A DNA stretch of 64,000 nt from Flexithrix dorotheae DSM 6795 (GCF_000379765.1 NZ_KB903431.1:62001-126000); one strand, 5' to 3'; counted from the stretch's first letter, positions 45,670 to 54,611 are shown. Made by a program: numbers and translations. The notes: generated by a model not told the origin, from the sequence alone.

Positions 45670-46299
45670 ATGGAATTAATAGATTACAAAAACTGGAATA
45701 GAAGAGAACATTTCGAATTCTTTTCAAAGTATGATGAACCATTTTTTGGGTTGGTAACTGAGGTGGAATGTACCCAAGCCTATCAAACAGCGAAAGCCAA
45801 TGGCTGGTCGTTTTTTGCTTATTACCTCCATCAGTCCATCCGGGCAGTAAACCAGATTGAGGAATTTAGATACAGGATTATTAATGGGAAGGTCGCTAGG
45901 TTTAAGGAAATCCATGCGGCTTCTACCATTGGCAGACCCGATGGTACCTTTGGTTTTTCCTTTATGCCTTTCTCTGAGGATTTTTCCGTATTTAAAGCCG
46001 CACTGAATCAGGAAATACAGGAAGTTTTGAATTCCAGTGGACTTAGAGCTAATGAAGATGCCATCCGCCCGGATGTAATTCATTATTCTACTCTACCCTG
46101 GAATAAGTTTACAGGATTAACCCATGCCCGGAATTTTAAAAAAGGAGATTCCGTTCCCAAAATTAGTTTTGGAAAAGCTTATATAAAAGATGAAAAACGA
46201 TTCCTGCCAGTTTCTATAGATGCCCATCATGGATTGGTTGATGGTTTCCATGTTGCCAAATATTTGGAAATATTTCAGGGGTTTTTGGAGAATGAATAA
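45670..46299 (+). CDS. Chloramphenicol acetyltransferase-like protein
   Basis: A 209-residue protein with the CAT fold. The catalytic motif HHGLVDGFHV is near residue 177, and the pocket region FAYYLHQSIRAVNQIEEFRYRI is near 47-67. Length is close to the 213-220 residues of CatA enzymes. Acetyl-CoA-dependent transfer to a hydroxyl group is the expected reaction. Resistance to chloramphenicol is not implied: similar CAT-fold proteins are common on Bacteroidota chromosomes, and the surroundings show no mobile element. It follows ispG by 21 bases and may be co-transcribed with it. Confidence 0.88.
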   Translation: MELIDYKNWNRREHFEFFSKYDEPFFGLVTEVECTQAYQTAKANGWSFFAYYLHQSIRAVNQIEEFRYRIINGKVARFKEIHAASTIGRPDGTFGFSFMPFSEDFSVFKAALNQEIQEVLNSSGLRANEDAIRPDVIHYSTLPWNKFTGLTHARNFKKGDSVPKISFGKAYIKDEKRFLPVSIDAHHGLVDGFHVAKYLEIFQGFLENE

Positions 46300-46318
46300 T
46301 ATTATAATGTGTGGTGCT

Positions 46319-46705
46319 CTAAAAACTTTTCAAAATCCCCATCGCCTTCTCCTCATCTTCCTTCCCCACAAAAATATGATCATGGTAGTATCCTGCCATC
46401 ACATTACAACTAATATTTGCCTGAGCAAGGGCTTTGGAAAAGGCAGCAGTCAGGCCGATTGCATTTAAGGAAGAATGAACCTCCAAAGTGATCCAGGAGG
46501 CAAGGTAATCATAAGTTAAATTGAATTGGTCGGCAATTTCTTTTTTTACAATAACAGTAATTCCTTCCTTTTCCCTGAAAGTTCCAATGATTTTTTCCGA
46601 AGGAATATTGGAAATGGATTTTACCGAGGAAAATACGAAAGAACCCGGATTCAAAACCGGGTTCATGTTTTTAAGTAGCTTATCTATATCGGTTTCTCCA
46701 GCCAT
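46319..46705 (-). CDS. ACT-domain protein
   Basis: A 128-residue protein with two ACT-like halves: GSFVFSSVKSISNIPSEKII and TVIVKKEIADQFNLTYDYLA in the first, and LEVHSSLNAIGLTAAFSKAL with ISCNVMAGYYHDHIFVGKED in the second. It resembles small ACT_7 proteins that look like the regulatory part of aspartate kinase or acetyltransferase-associated domains, and it likely binds an amino acid. Its ATG overlaps the stop of the DUF4202 gene as TAATG, so the two are translationally coupled. Ligand unknown. Confidence 0.8.
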   Translation of the reverse strand: MAGETDIDKLLKNMNPVLNPGSFVFSSVKSISNIPSEKIIGTFREKEGITVIVKKEIADQFNLTYDYLASWITLEVHSSLNAIGLTAAFSKALAQANISCNVMAGYYHDHIFVGKEDEEKAMGILKSF

Positions 46706-47295
46706 TAAATTCCCAAGGCTTTTTTGATCACATTCAATTCTCTTTCGGGATATTCCATTTGCAAGGCCAGATCATGTCCTTTTTCTGTCATTTTGCCCCA
46801 GGTTTTTTGTACAATCTCTACCAGCTTTTCATCTGTGTTTTTCTTGGCAAAATCGGGGAAATAATATTGTAGAAAAACCAAACAGATTACATCCTCCAGC
46901 TTTTTGGATTCCGGGTCAGTTTTGAGTTTGTTTTTACTCAATAATAATTTTACCTTTTTTATGGTCTCCTCATCATATCCCGTTTGGGTCATGATTTTAG
47001 CAGCTTCTTCACCGTGGAAAATTTTGAGTGTGGTTCGCCATTTCAGGTAGCCTTTGCGGTCCATCGGGTAATCACTTCTGGGAATGGTCCATCTCTTTAT
47101 ATGCTGACATCTTGCGGCAAGTTGAAGGGCTTCTGAAGGCGCTTTTTCATAAGCCAACAGCATTTGGGTCATTCTCTTGGCGTATAATAATTCCTTAGGG
47201 TATGCTGTTCCCTCAACCACTTCCTTGTTGGGGTCCAGGCTATTAGCCTCATCAAAAAGCTTAATCGTTTTTTCAAATCTTGCTATATCTTCCAT
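46705..47295 (-). CDS. DUF4202-type protein
   Basis: A 196-residue, mostly helical, soluble protein. ELLYAKRMTQMLLAYEKAPS, LAARCQHIKRWTIPRSDYPM and KWRTTLKIFHGEEAAKIMTQ are the blocks I associate with DUF4202. The His/Asp pattern (ARCQHI, FHGEEA) is reminiscent of HD-domain hydrolases, and such a metal-dependent phosphohydrolase fold is possible but not established. It is the first gene of a two-gene operon with the ACT-domain protein. Its function is unknown. Confidence 0.8.
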   Translation of the reverse strand: MEDIARFEKTIKLFDEANSLDPNKEVVEGTAYPKELLYAKRMTQMLLAYEKAPSEALQLAARCQHIKRWTIPRSDYPMDRKGYLKWRTTLKIFHGEEAAKIMTQTGYDEETIKKVKLLLSKNKLKTDPESKKLEDVICLVFLQYYFPDFAKKNTDEKLVEIVQKTWGKMTEKGHDLALQMEYPERELNVIKKALGI

Positions 47296-47522
47296 GGTTT
47301 AAAATTAGGAATTTAATACTTCATATGCATGCAACTTAAAATCAAATATTGACATTTCCATCTTTTCCATTTGATATAAGTCATTTCTGCTACTGACAAT
47401 CCTCATTCTTAAATGTTTATCATATCTCTACCTTCATCCTTATAATGAGCGAGCTAAAATTTTTTGAAACAGCAAACCCATTGAAACATATCCAATTCTG
47501 TTGACCATAAACCATAATTAAA

Positions 47523-50500
47523 ATGGAAAATGAGAAAAAATTTATCACCTGCGATGGTAATACAGCAGCCACCAATATTGCCTATGCTTTTAGTGAAGTA
47601 GCGGCTATTTACCCTATTACCCCTTCATCTGATATGGGAGAAAAAGCAGATGCCTGGTCTGCCATGGGTAAAAAGAATCTTTTTGGGGAATCAATTGATG
47701 TTGTGGAAATGCAATCGGAAGCAGGTGCCGCTGGTGCCATCCACGGAGCCCTGACCGGAGGAGCCTTAACCACCACTTTCACCGCCTCCCAGGGCTTATT
47801 GCTGATGATCCCGAATATGTTTAAAATCGCAGGGGAAATGTTGCCAACCGTTTTCCATGTTTCGGCCAGATCGGTTGCCTGTCAGGCACTTTCCATTTTT
47901 GGTGACCACTCTGATGTGATGTCAACCAGGAGTACAGGATTTGCCATGCTGGCTTCCGGAAATGTGCAGGAAGCTCAGGATATGGCAGCCATTGCTCATT
48001 TAGCTTCTTTGGAATCAAAAATCCCATTTTTACATTTTTTCGATGGTTTCAGAACTTCTCATTCTATTCAAAAAATTGAATCGATTGATTATGAAGTATT
48101 GCGGTCGATGTTGGATATGAAATTTGTAGAGGAATTCAGGTCTGGAGCCTTAAAACCTGAAGATCCTGTATGTAAAGTGGGTGCTCAAAATCCTGATGTT
48201 TATTTCCAGGGAAGGGAAACTGTGAACAAATATTATGATGCCTGCCCTGATATTGTGAATAAATATATGAAATTGTATTTTGAGAAAACAGGTCGGAAGT
48301 ATGAGTTATTTGAATATATAGGGGACCCAAAAGCTGAAAAAATCCTCATTTCCATGGGATCTTCTACTGAGACTATTGAAGAAACTATAGCCTATTTAAA
48401 TAAGCAGGGCGAAAAAGTCGGAGCAATAAAAATTCACCTGTACAGGCCATTCTCAGTTAAAGATTTTGTAGATAAAATTCCTGCTTCTGTCAAAAAAATA
48501 GCAGTGTTGGATAGAACTAAAGAACCCGGAGCCATTGGAGAACCGCTTTATCTGGATGTGGTGACTGCGCTACAGGGAAAACCAATTAAAGTAATCGGTG
48601 GAAGATATGGACTTTCTTCTAAGGAATTTACCCCTGCCATGATCAAAGAAGTATTCAAACATCTGGATAATGATGGCTGGCATAATTTCACAGTGGGAAT
48701 CAATGATGATGTGACTAATTTATCACTTCCAATGAATGGGGAAATTGATACAGAACAGGAAGGTATCGTAAGGTGTAAATTCTGGGGTTATGGTTCTGAT
48801 GGAACGGTAAGTGCCAATAAAAATGCCATTAAAATTATTGGAGATGGCACAGGTTTGTTTGTGCAGGGGTACTTCCAATACGATTCCAATAAATCGGGTG
48901 GATATACGGTTTCCCACCTAAGGTTTGGGAAAAAGCCTATTCAATCCGAATATTTACTGACCAATGTAGACTTTGTGGCCCTTCACCGCCATCAGTATAT
49001 TGGCAGATATGATATCCTGGAAGGTATCACCGAAGGAGGAACTTTTCTCATCAATACCAGTAAAAAACCTGACGCTGTATTCAGCACTTTTACCAAAGAA
49101 ATGCAGGATACCATTAAGGCTAAAAAAATCAAAGTTTTTGCCATAGACGGATCGAAAATCGCCAAAAGTGTTGGGCTTGGTGGTAGAATCAATACCATTA
49201 TGCAAACCGCTTTCTTTAAGTTGTCCGGAATTCTTCCTGAAAAAGAAGCCATTGCCATGATTAAAAAATACATGGAAAAACAATTCAGGAGGAAAGGACC
49301 GGAAATAGTGGAAATGAACCTTAATGCTATTGATGCCGCAGTTGATGCTGTTTTTGAAGTTCCAATTCCTCAGGAAATAGAAAAATTTGCCCAACCTGCA
49401 TTGGTGGTTCCCGAAGATGCCGGAGAATTTGCCAATAAAATAATGGATCCTGTTCTTAGACTAAAAGGAGATAGTATTCCTGTTTCCATGATGCCATTAA
49501 ATGGGGCTATTCCAACCGGAACCAAACGATTCGAACGAAAAGGGAAGCCGGGAAATCCAACCAAATTTGTAGAGAAACTTGATTTTTGTCCGAGTTGCAA
49601 TATTGCAGATCCTTATTTCGAGTATCCCGGATGCTGCAATGGATGTGGGGAAGTTTGGTACATCCATCTGGTGACCCAGCTCTACGGTGATAGAATGATG
49701 ATTGCCAATGCTACAGGTTGTTCCTCTATTTACGGTGGTACATTCCCATCTACTCCTTATACTAAAGACAAAAACGGCAGAGGACCTGCATGGGCCAATT
49801 CATTGTTTGAAGATAATGCTGAATATGGGTTTGGTATGCGTCTGGCGGTTGATTCCAACAGGAAACAACTTAAAAGCAATGTGGAACAGCTATTTGATTT
49901 GGGAACCACTTTAGAGCTCAATACAGTGCTGAAAACTGCCCTTGAAAATTGGGGCAAAGTGGATGATGAAGCAAAAGCCAATGCCGAAAAAATAAAGCAA
50001 TTCCTTCCGGATGCATTGGAAAAAGCTTCGGATAAGGCCAAACCAGTGATTAAAAAGATCATTGAATTACAGGATTACTTTGTAGATAAGAGTGTGTGGA
50101 TTTTTGGTGGTGATGGCTGGGCCTATGATATTGGTTATGGTGGCTTGGATCACATTATGGCCTCTGATAAAAATGTGAATGTATTAGTACTAGATACTGA
50201 AGTTTATTCCAATACGGGAGGGCAGGCCTCTAAAGCTACTCCAAGAGGCGCTGTGGCCAAATTTGCAGCCAATGGTAAACAGGCAGGGAAAAAGAATCTG
50301 GGGATGATGATGACTTCTTATGGTTCCTGCTATGTGGCTTGTGTGAATTATGGAATGGACAGAGAACAAACTGCAAAAGCGTTGGTGGAAGCTGAAAAAT
50401 TTGATGGTCCATCTATCGTGATTGCTTATTCTCCCTGTATCGCCCATGGTTATGACATGAAATTCAATAAGAAGCAAGCGGAAAAAGCTACACAGTCTGG

Positions 50501-50729
50501 CTACTGGCCAATGTACCGCTTCAACCCTGAATTGCTTGAAAAAGGCGAAAATCCATTTATTTGGGAAACTGAAGAAGCGACTATGGAATTCAAGGATTTT
50601 TCCGGAAATGAAATTCGATACAAAACGCTTCAAATGGCGAATCCCGAAGAAGCCAAACGCTTACAGAAATTAGCGAAAATGGATAACGAAAGGCGATTCC
50701 ACGATTTGAAACACCTGTCAGATAACTAA
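47523..50729 (+). CDS. nifJ: Pyruvate:flavodoxin oxidoreductase lacking the internal two-cluster ferredoxin domain
   Basis: A 1068-residue pyruvate oxidoreductase that converts pyruvate and CoA to acetyl-CoA and CO2. The N-terminal domain has YPITPSSDMGEKADAW and SRSTGFAMLASGN-like blocks; the TPP domain has IFGGDGWAYDIGYGGLDHIM and LDTEVYSNTGGQASKATPRG. The proximal [4Fe-4S] ligands are C705, C708 (CCNGCGE), C733 (NATGCSS) and C972 (YSPCIAHG). Usual NifJ proteins have about 1170-1190 residues. The domain with two ferredoxin-type CxxCxxC clusters, which should follow GAIPTGTKRFERKG, is missing and replaced by about 20 residues that include C689 and C692. Electrons must therefore leave from the proximal cluster. 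A dihydroorotate dehydrogenase-like gene and flavodoxin follow. Confidence 0.9.
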   Translation: MENEKKFITCDGNTAATNIAYAFSEVAAIYPITPSSDMGEKADAWSAMGKKNLFGESIDVVEMQSEAGAAGAIHGALTGGALTTTFTASQGLLLMIPNMFKIAGEMLPTVFHVSARSVACQALSIFGDHSDVMSTRSTGFAMLASGNVQEAQDMAAIAHLASLESKIPFLHFFDGFRTSHSIQKIESIDYEVLRSMLDMKFVEEFRSGALKPEDPVCKVGAQNPDVYFQGRETVNKYYDACPDIVNKYMKLYFEKTGRKYELFEYIGDPKAEKILISMGSSTETIEETIAYLNKQGEKVGAIKIHLYRPFSVKDFVDKIPASVKKIAVLDRTKEPGAIGEPLYLDVVTALQGKPIKVIGGRYGLSSKEFTPAMIKEVFKHLDNDGWHNFTVGINDDVTNLSLPMNGEIDTEQEGIVRCKFWGYGSDGTVSANKNAIKIIGDGTGLFVQGYFQYDSNKSGGYTVSHLRFGKKPIQSEYLLTNVDFVALHRHQYIGRYDILEGITEGGTFLINTSKKPDAVFSTFTKEMQDTIKAKKIKVFAIDGSKIAKSVGLGGRINTIMQTAFFKLSGILPEKEAIAMIKKYMEKQFRRKGPEIVEMNLNAIDAAVDAVFEVPIPQEIEKFAQPALVVPEDAGEFANKIMDPVLRLKGDSIPVSMMPLNGAIPTGTKRFERKGKPGNPTKFVEKLDFCPSCNIADPYFEYPGCCNGCGEVWYIHLVTQLYGDRMMIANATGCSSIYGGTFPSTPYTKDKNGRGPAWANSLFEDNAEYGFGMRLAVDSNRKQLKSNVEQLFDLGTTLELNTVLKTALENWGKVDDEAKANAEKIKQFLPDALEKASDKAKPVIKKIIELQDYFVDKSVWIFGGDGWAYDIGYGGLDHIMASDKNVNVLVLDTEVYSNTGGQASKATPRGAVAKFAANGKQAGKKNLGMMMTSYGSCYVACVNYGMDREQTAKALVEAEKFDGPSIVIAYSPCIAHGYDMKFNKKQAEKATQSGYWPMYRFNPELLEKGENPFIWETEEATMEFKDFSGNEIRYKTLQMANPEEAKRLQKLAKMDNERRFHDLKHLSDN

Positions 50730-50823
50730 ACTTAAAGGTTGGGCTGTGGAGCACTGGTAAGTACTTCACAGCCATTAATTCTCCAAAAATGTCTGATTTT
50801 TTTAAATCCAAAACAATTTTGAA

Positions 50824-51867
50824 ATGGCAAATCTGAAAACAAAATATATGGGGATCAATCTCAAAAATCCTGTGATTGTAGGGGCAAGTAACCTGGTGCA
50901 GGATGTGAAAAATCTCCAGAAAATAGAAGAAGCCGGTGCTGCGGCTATCGTTTATAAATCTCTTTTTGAAGAGCAGATTCAACTTGAATCTCTGGAAATG
51001 CAAAATCAGTTGGATTCTTATCAGGACTGGGACCCTGAACATGCTACTTTATTTCCCGACCTGGAACATGCCGGCCCTGCCGAATATATAATGCATCTAA
51101 AAGAGGCAAGGGAAGCTGTGAAAATTCCTTTAATCGCCAGTATTAATGCGGTTTATGAAGATTCCTGGGTGGAGTATGCTAAAAGACTTGAGGCCACTGG
51201 TGTGAATGGGCTTGAATTGAATTTTTATGCCAACAATACAGATTTTTGGAAAGCTGAAACTGACATTGAAGCTGAGCAAGTGGATATTTTGAAAAAAGTG
51301 AAAGCAGCTGTAAAAATTCCGGTAAGTGTAAAATTGAGCCCGTTTTATACCAATACCTTGAGGCATATTGCAAGGTTGGATAGAAGTGGGGCAAGTGCTT
51401 TTATTTTATTCAACAGGTTATTTCAGCCTGATATTGATATTCAAAAAGAGGAACATCATTTCCCCTACAATTTCAGTTCCCAGAATGATAATCGTCTGGC
51501 CATTCGCTATGCCGGGTTATTGTACGGTCATGTGGGAGGATCTATTTGTAGCAATACGGGTATCCATACCGGAGAAGATGCCATTAAAACTATTTTGGCA
51601 GGAGCTGATACGGTTCAGGTAGTGAGTGCGCTTTACAAAAAAGGCATTGGATATTTATCTACCATCATATTGGAAATCGAAAAATGGATGAATGTCAAAG
51701 GTTATCAATCCATTAAAGATTTTCGGGGAAAACTGTCTGCTAAAAATGATCCATCTCCATTTACCTATAAAAGGGCACAATATGTAGATATCCTTATGAA
51801 ATCAGAAAACTTCGAGACTTTCCATCCCAAAGGTAATGAAGAAATTTCCTGGGAAGACAGATGGTAA
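50824..51867 (+). CDS. Dihydroorotate dehydrogenase-like flavoprotein
   Basis: A 347-residue TIM-barrel protein of the PyrD family. It begins LKTKYMGINLKNPVIVGASN, contains LIASINAVYEDSWVEYAKRL, and KIPVSVKLSPFYTNTLRHIA with the flavin-contacting Lys, and ends with ICSNTGIHTGEDAIKTILAG and the phosphate-binding AGADTVQVVSALYKKG. Proteins of this type are commonly encoded next to nifJ in Bacteroidota and cyanobacteria and are annotated as dihydroorotate dehydrogenase-like. The active-site Cys or Ser loop is not clear (FNRLFQPDI replaces the usual motif), so true pyrimidine synthesis is doubtful. A flavin-linked role in reductant handling is inference. Confidence 0.88.
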   Translation: MANLKTKYMGINLKNPVIVGASNLVQDVKNLQKIEEAGAAAIVYKSLFEEQIQLESLEMQNQLDSYQDWDPEHATLFPDLEHAGPAEYIMHLKEAREAVKIPLIASINAVYEDSWVEYAKRLEATGVNGLELNFYANNTDFWKAETDIEAEQVDILKKVKAAVKIPVSVKLSPFYTNTLRHIARLDRSGASAFILFNRLFQPDIDIQKEEHHFPYNFSSQNDNRLAIRYAGLLYGHVGGSICSNTGIHTGEDAIKTILAGADTVQVVSALYKKGIGYLSTIILEIEKWMNVKGYQSIKDFRGKLSAKNDPSPFTYKRAQYVDILMKSENFETFHPKGNEEISWEDRW

Positions 51868-52020
51868 GTACTTGTACTTTTTTTATGTAGAGTAACAATT
51901 TCTCATTATCAATTAGTAAAGCTCTACTTCGGGGTGACAAGTAATAAGACAGTTATTCCTTTTCAACCACTTAAAATTCAAAAACATTTAATTAAAATTT
52001 AATTTTTAAAACATAAAGCA

Positions 52021-52530
52021 ATGGGAAAAATAGGCATATTTTATGGCTCTACTGAAGGTAATACAGAAAGAGTTGTAACTAAAATACAGGAAAAATTGGG
52101 GGGTGAAGGTGTCGCAGAGTTGGTGAATGTAGAATCAGCTTCCGCAGAGGATTTCGATAGCTACGATAACGTAATTCTGGCGTCTTCTACCTGGGAAATA
52201 GGAGAGTTGCAGGAAGACTGGGACAATTTTATCGATGAATTGGAAGATGCTGATTTTGATGGCAAAAAAGTAGCTTTTGTGGGAACAGGTGATGCAGATG
52301 GATATCCGGATACTTTTCTCGATGCCATGGGATTGATTTATGAAAAAATTGAAGATAAGGATATTACGCTGGTAGGACTTTGGCCCACCGATGGCTACAA
52401 TTTTGAAGATTCTAAAGGATTAAAGGATGGCAAATTTTTGGGTCTGGCGATAGATGAAGATAACCAGGCCAACCTGACGGATGAAAGAGTCGCAAAATGG
52501 GTGGAGATGATTAAGCCAGAAATGGTTTAG
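52021..52530 (+). CDS. fldA: Flavodoxin
   Basis: A 169-residue long-chain flavodoxin. KIGIFYGSTEGNTERVVTKI carries the FMN phosphate loop STEGNT at about 10-15. LASSTWEIGELQEDWDNF is the 60s loop with an aromatic near the isoalloxazine ring, and VAFVGTGDADGYPDTFLDAM the 90s loop. Like other flavodoxins it is very acidic, fitting docking to basic partners. It carries single electrons at low potential and is the natural acceptor for the NifJ enzyme encoded upstream and a donor for IspG. The 153-base spacer suggests it may have its own promoter. Confidence 0.95.
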   Translation: MGKIGIFYGSTEGNTERVVTKIQEKLGGEGVAELVNVESASAEDFDSYDNVILASSTWEIGELQEDWDNFIDELEDADFDGKKVAFVGTGDADGYPDTFLDAMGLIYEKIEDKDITLVGLWPTDGYNFEDSKGLKDGKFLGLAIDEDNQANLTDERVAKWVEMIKPEMV

Positions 52531-52580
52531 CGCTGAGCTTAAAGCATGAACTGAACTATCATTAAACTTAACATTTTAGG

Positions 52581-52669
52581 GCAGGGTCATTTTTTCAATA
52601 CCAGTCCGGGTTATTTATTCAGGAAATATTTAACCTTTAGCAGGCCTAACACATTTTTTTTGACCCTGC
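52581..52669 (+). other. Long-range inverted repeat after flavodoxin
   Basis: GCAGGGTCA (52581-52589) and TGACCCTGC (52661-52669) are perfect nine-base complements about 70 bases apart, with T-runs on the inner side of both arms and a pyrimidine-rich CTTTCTATTT after the right arm. It could end the flavodoxin transcript. Confidence 0.35.
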
Positions 52670-52758
52670 TCTTTCTATTTAAAAATTATGGACAATCTAC
52701 TACTAACAGGTCTCCGGATTTTTGACAAAGAAATATTTACTTCTAAAAACATTTAATC

Positions 52759-53817
52759 ATGGCAGCAATTACCACAAAAAAACCTGTGTATCCGATTAGT
52801 GCTTCTCTTAGAAGATTTTTGGTGAATCACCATAGGGAAATTGAAGTGCCAATTACTTATTCCGATTTGTTCCATTATACCAGTTCCATCAATCTTGAAG
52901 ACAAAAATGGAAATGATACTTATTGGGAAACTGTATTTTATTCGCAGGCAGATAATGAGCATATTCAGGCTTGTTTGAAGCAGGTTTATGCACTTATGAA
53001 AGCTGATGGAGATACTTCCATTATGGACCACTTGTATATAGACCGAGTGGACTTATGTATGTATGGCAACACCAAACCTTTCCGGGTTAGGATTGTAAAT
53101 AAGTTAAATGACCTGTTTGACTATTTTTACATTAAACAAGCGGATGCTTCAAGAATTTATGGTTTGGAACTGGAACACCTTTTATCTCCAAATAAAATTA
53201 ATTATCTTGTAAAGGGGAATACTTTACTGGAAGAACACATTCCCGGAATTCCCGGTGATTCCTTTGTGAAGCATTATGTTATTCCCCAAAAAGTAAATGC
53301 AAGACGGCTGGCAAAGGAGTTTGTGAAGTTTAATGAAAGGTGTCTGGTGCAGCTTTTAGGCGATATTCGGGGAGATAATTTTGTAGTGGAAATCATTCCC
53401 GATTTTGATGAAGTGTATTATCGAATGCGTGCTATTGATTTTGATCAGCAGGCTTATGATGGCAGAAAATCCATTTATATGCCTCAATTTTTTAAGGAAA
53501 ATTACCCAATAATTGACCTTGGTCTTAAAAATATGAAACCTGAAGTTGAACTTCAATACCAAAAGGAAGAGCGGAGCAGAATTGCTAATAGAATCAGGAC
53601 TTCAGAATTACAACTAAATGCTTTGGTAAAAACCATGTCAAATGACAGAATTTCTACCGAAGAAAATGTAGATCAATTGAAATATGAACTGGCAGAATTA
53701 TATAATGATTCGGAATTTATTGCCTGCCGAAACATGGGTGAAATTCTAAACTCCAGCTTGAGAATGATTATGAAAAAGCCTGTTAGGTCTGTGGGGAAAG
53801 TTACTTTCAACATGTAA
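52759..53817 (+). CDS. Conserved-looking soluble protein of unknown function
   Basis: I do not recognise this 352-residue protein. It has no signal peptide or membrane helix. A central stretch reads LLGDIRGDNFVVEIIPDF, then VYYRMRAIDFDQQAYDG. A GDI..DN followed about 20 residues later by IDFD resembles the catalytic and metal-binding loops of kinase-like phosphotransferases, but the glycine-rich loop and the rest of the fold are not evident. The C-terminal 80 residues are helical and charged (QYQKEERSRIANRIRTSELQ), a likely coiled coil. It is a single-gene unit between flavodoxin and a small membrane protein. The kinase idea is inference and weak. Confidence 0.65.
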   Translation: MAAITTKKPVYPISASLRRFLVNHHREIEVPITYSDLFHYTSSINLEDKNGNDTYWETVFYSQADNEHIQACLKQVYALMKADGDTSIMDHLYIDRVDLCMYGNTKPFRVRIVNKLNDLFDYFYIKQADASRIYGLELEHLLSPNKINYLVKGNTLLEEHIPGIPGDSFVKHYVIPQKVNARRLAKEFVKFNERCLVQLLGDIRGDNFVVEIIPDFDEVYYRMRAIDFDQQAYDGRKSIYMPQFFKENYPIIDLGLKNMKPEVELQYQKEERSRIANRIRTSELQLNALVKTMSNDRISTEENVDQLKYELAELYNDSEFIACRNMGEILNSSLRMIMKKPVRSVGKVTFNM

Positions 53818-54070
53818 AAGAGGCTTTTCAATCTCTGATTTTCACCTTTTCGGTATTATTTAAATTTGGGCATATTTAAATTTTTGATTTTTTGTTAAAA
53901 TCGTCCCTGGAGGCGAATGTACAGTTCAGGAAATTTGGTTCAGTGTGGTATTTCTTAATTGCTTTGCTGTTACCCAAGAAAATCTTTCTAAAAAGAATAT
54001 TTAACTGAACAGGTTTATGCTTAAATTTAATATGTAAATAAGCGCTTAGCTATCTCAAACCCAAAAAACT

Positions 54071-54571
54071 ATGGAGAGTGATATTATTTATATCGAAAAT
54101 CAAAGATTCAGATCTGAGTGGTTGTGGGGAGTCTTATTACCCACTACCAGTATTTTTGTTTACGGTGCCATCAGGCAGGTATTTTCGGATATTCCCTTCG
54201 ATTTAGTCCGAATGGATAACTTTTTACTGTTGCTTTCCTCGGGATTCCTCTTAGGATTAGTTTTCCTGTTTTACAGAATGGAATTAGAAACAATTATCAA
54301 GGAGGATGGCATTTACTTAAACTTCTGGTTAATCCAGTCCGATGTAAAGTTTATTCCATTTAGTGAGATTTGTAGCTATAAGCCAATTACTTATAATGCC
54401 CTGGAAAACGGAGGAAGGGGAATTACCAGAAGCCGAAATGGGCAGACCTTTTCTATAAGTGGTAACAAAGGAATAGAACTCCATCTGTTAGATGGCTCCA
54501 ATATTATAATTGGAACACAAGATCCGGAAGATTTCATCAGAAGCCTCAACAAACTTAGAATTCATCACTAA
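54071..54571 (+). CDS. Small membrane protein with a PH-like domain (DUF6141-like)
   Basis: A 166-residue protein. Two hydrophobic helices lie near 17-37 and 48-70, followed by a soluble beta-rich domain: LETIIKEDGIYLNFWLIQSD, FIPFSEICSYKPITY, GGRGITRSRNGQTFSISGNK and LHLLDGSNIIIGTQDPEDF. The pattern with GIELHLLDGS and IIIGTQDPE is that of bacterial PH-domain proteins; I associate it with DUF6141. Such proteins are thought to sit in the inner membrane; no partner gene is evident. A strong terminator follows, so it ends its transcript. Confidence 0.72.
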   Translation: MESDIIYIENQRFRSEWLWGVLLPTTSIFVYGAIRQVFSDIPFDLVRMDNFLLLLSSGFLLGLVFLFYRMELETIIKEDGIYLNFWLIQSDVKFIPFSEICSYKPITYNALENGGRGITRSRNGQTFSISGNKGIELHLLDGSNIIIGTQDPEDFIRSLNKLRIHH

Positions 54572-54577
54572 AGTGCA

Positions 54578-54611
54578 AAGGGCTTAACCTTCATAAGGTT
54601 AGGCCTTTTTT
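54578..54611 (+). terminator. Rho-independent terminator after the PH-like gene
   Basis: A 14-pair stem (54578-54591 with 54595-54608), including two G-U pairs, closes on the loop CAT and runs into Ts. Confidence 0.85.

Noticed and set aside
45670-46299. A horizontally acquired antibiotic resistance gene
   Set aside because: Base use matches its neighbours, no mobile element adjoins it, and it sits 21 bases behind ispG.
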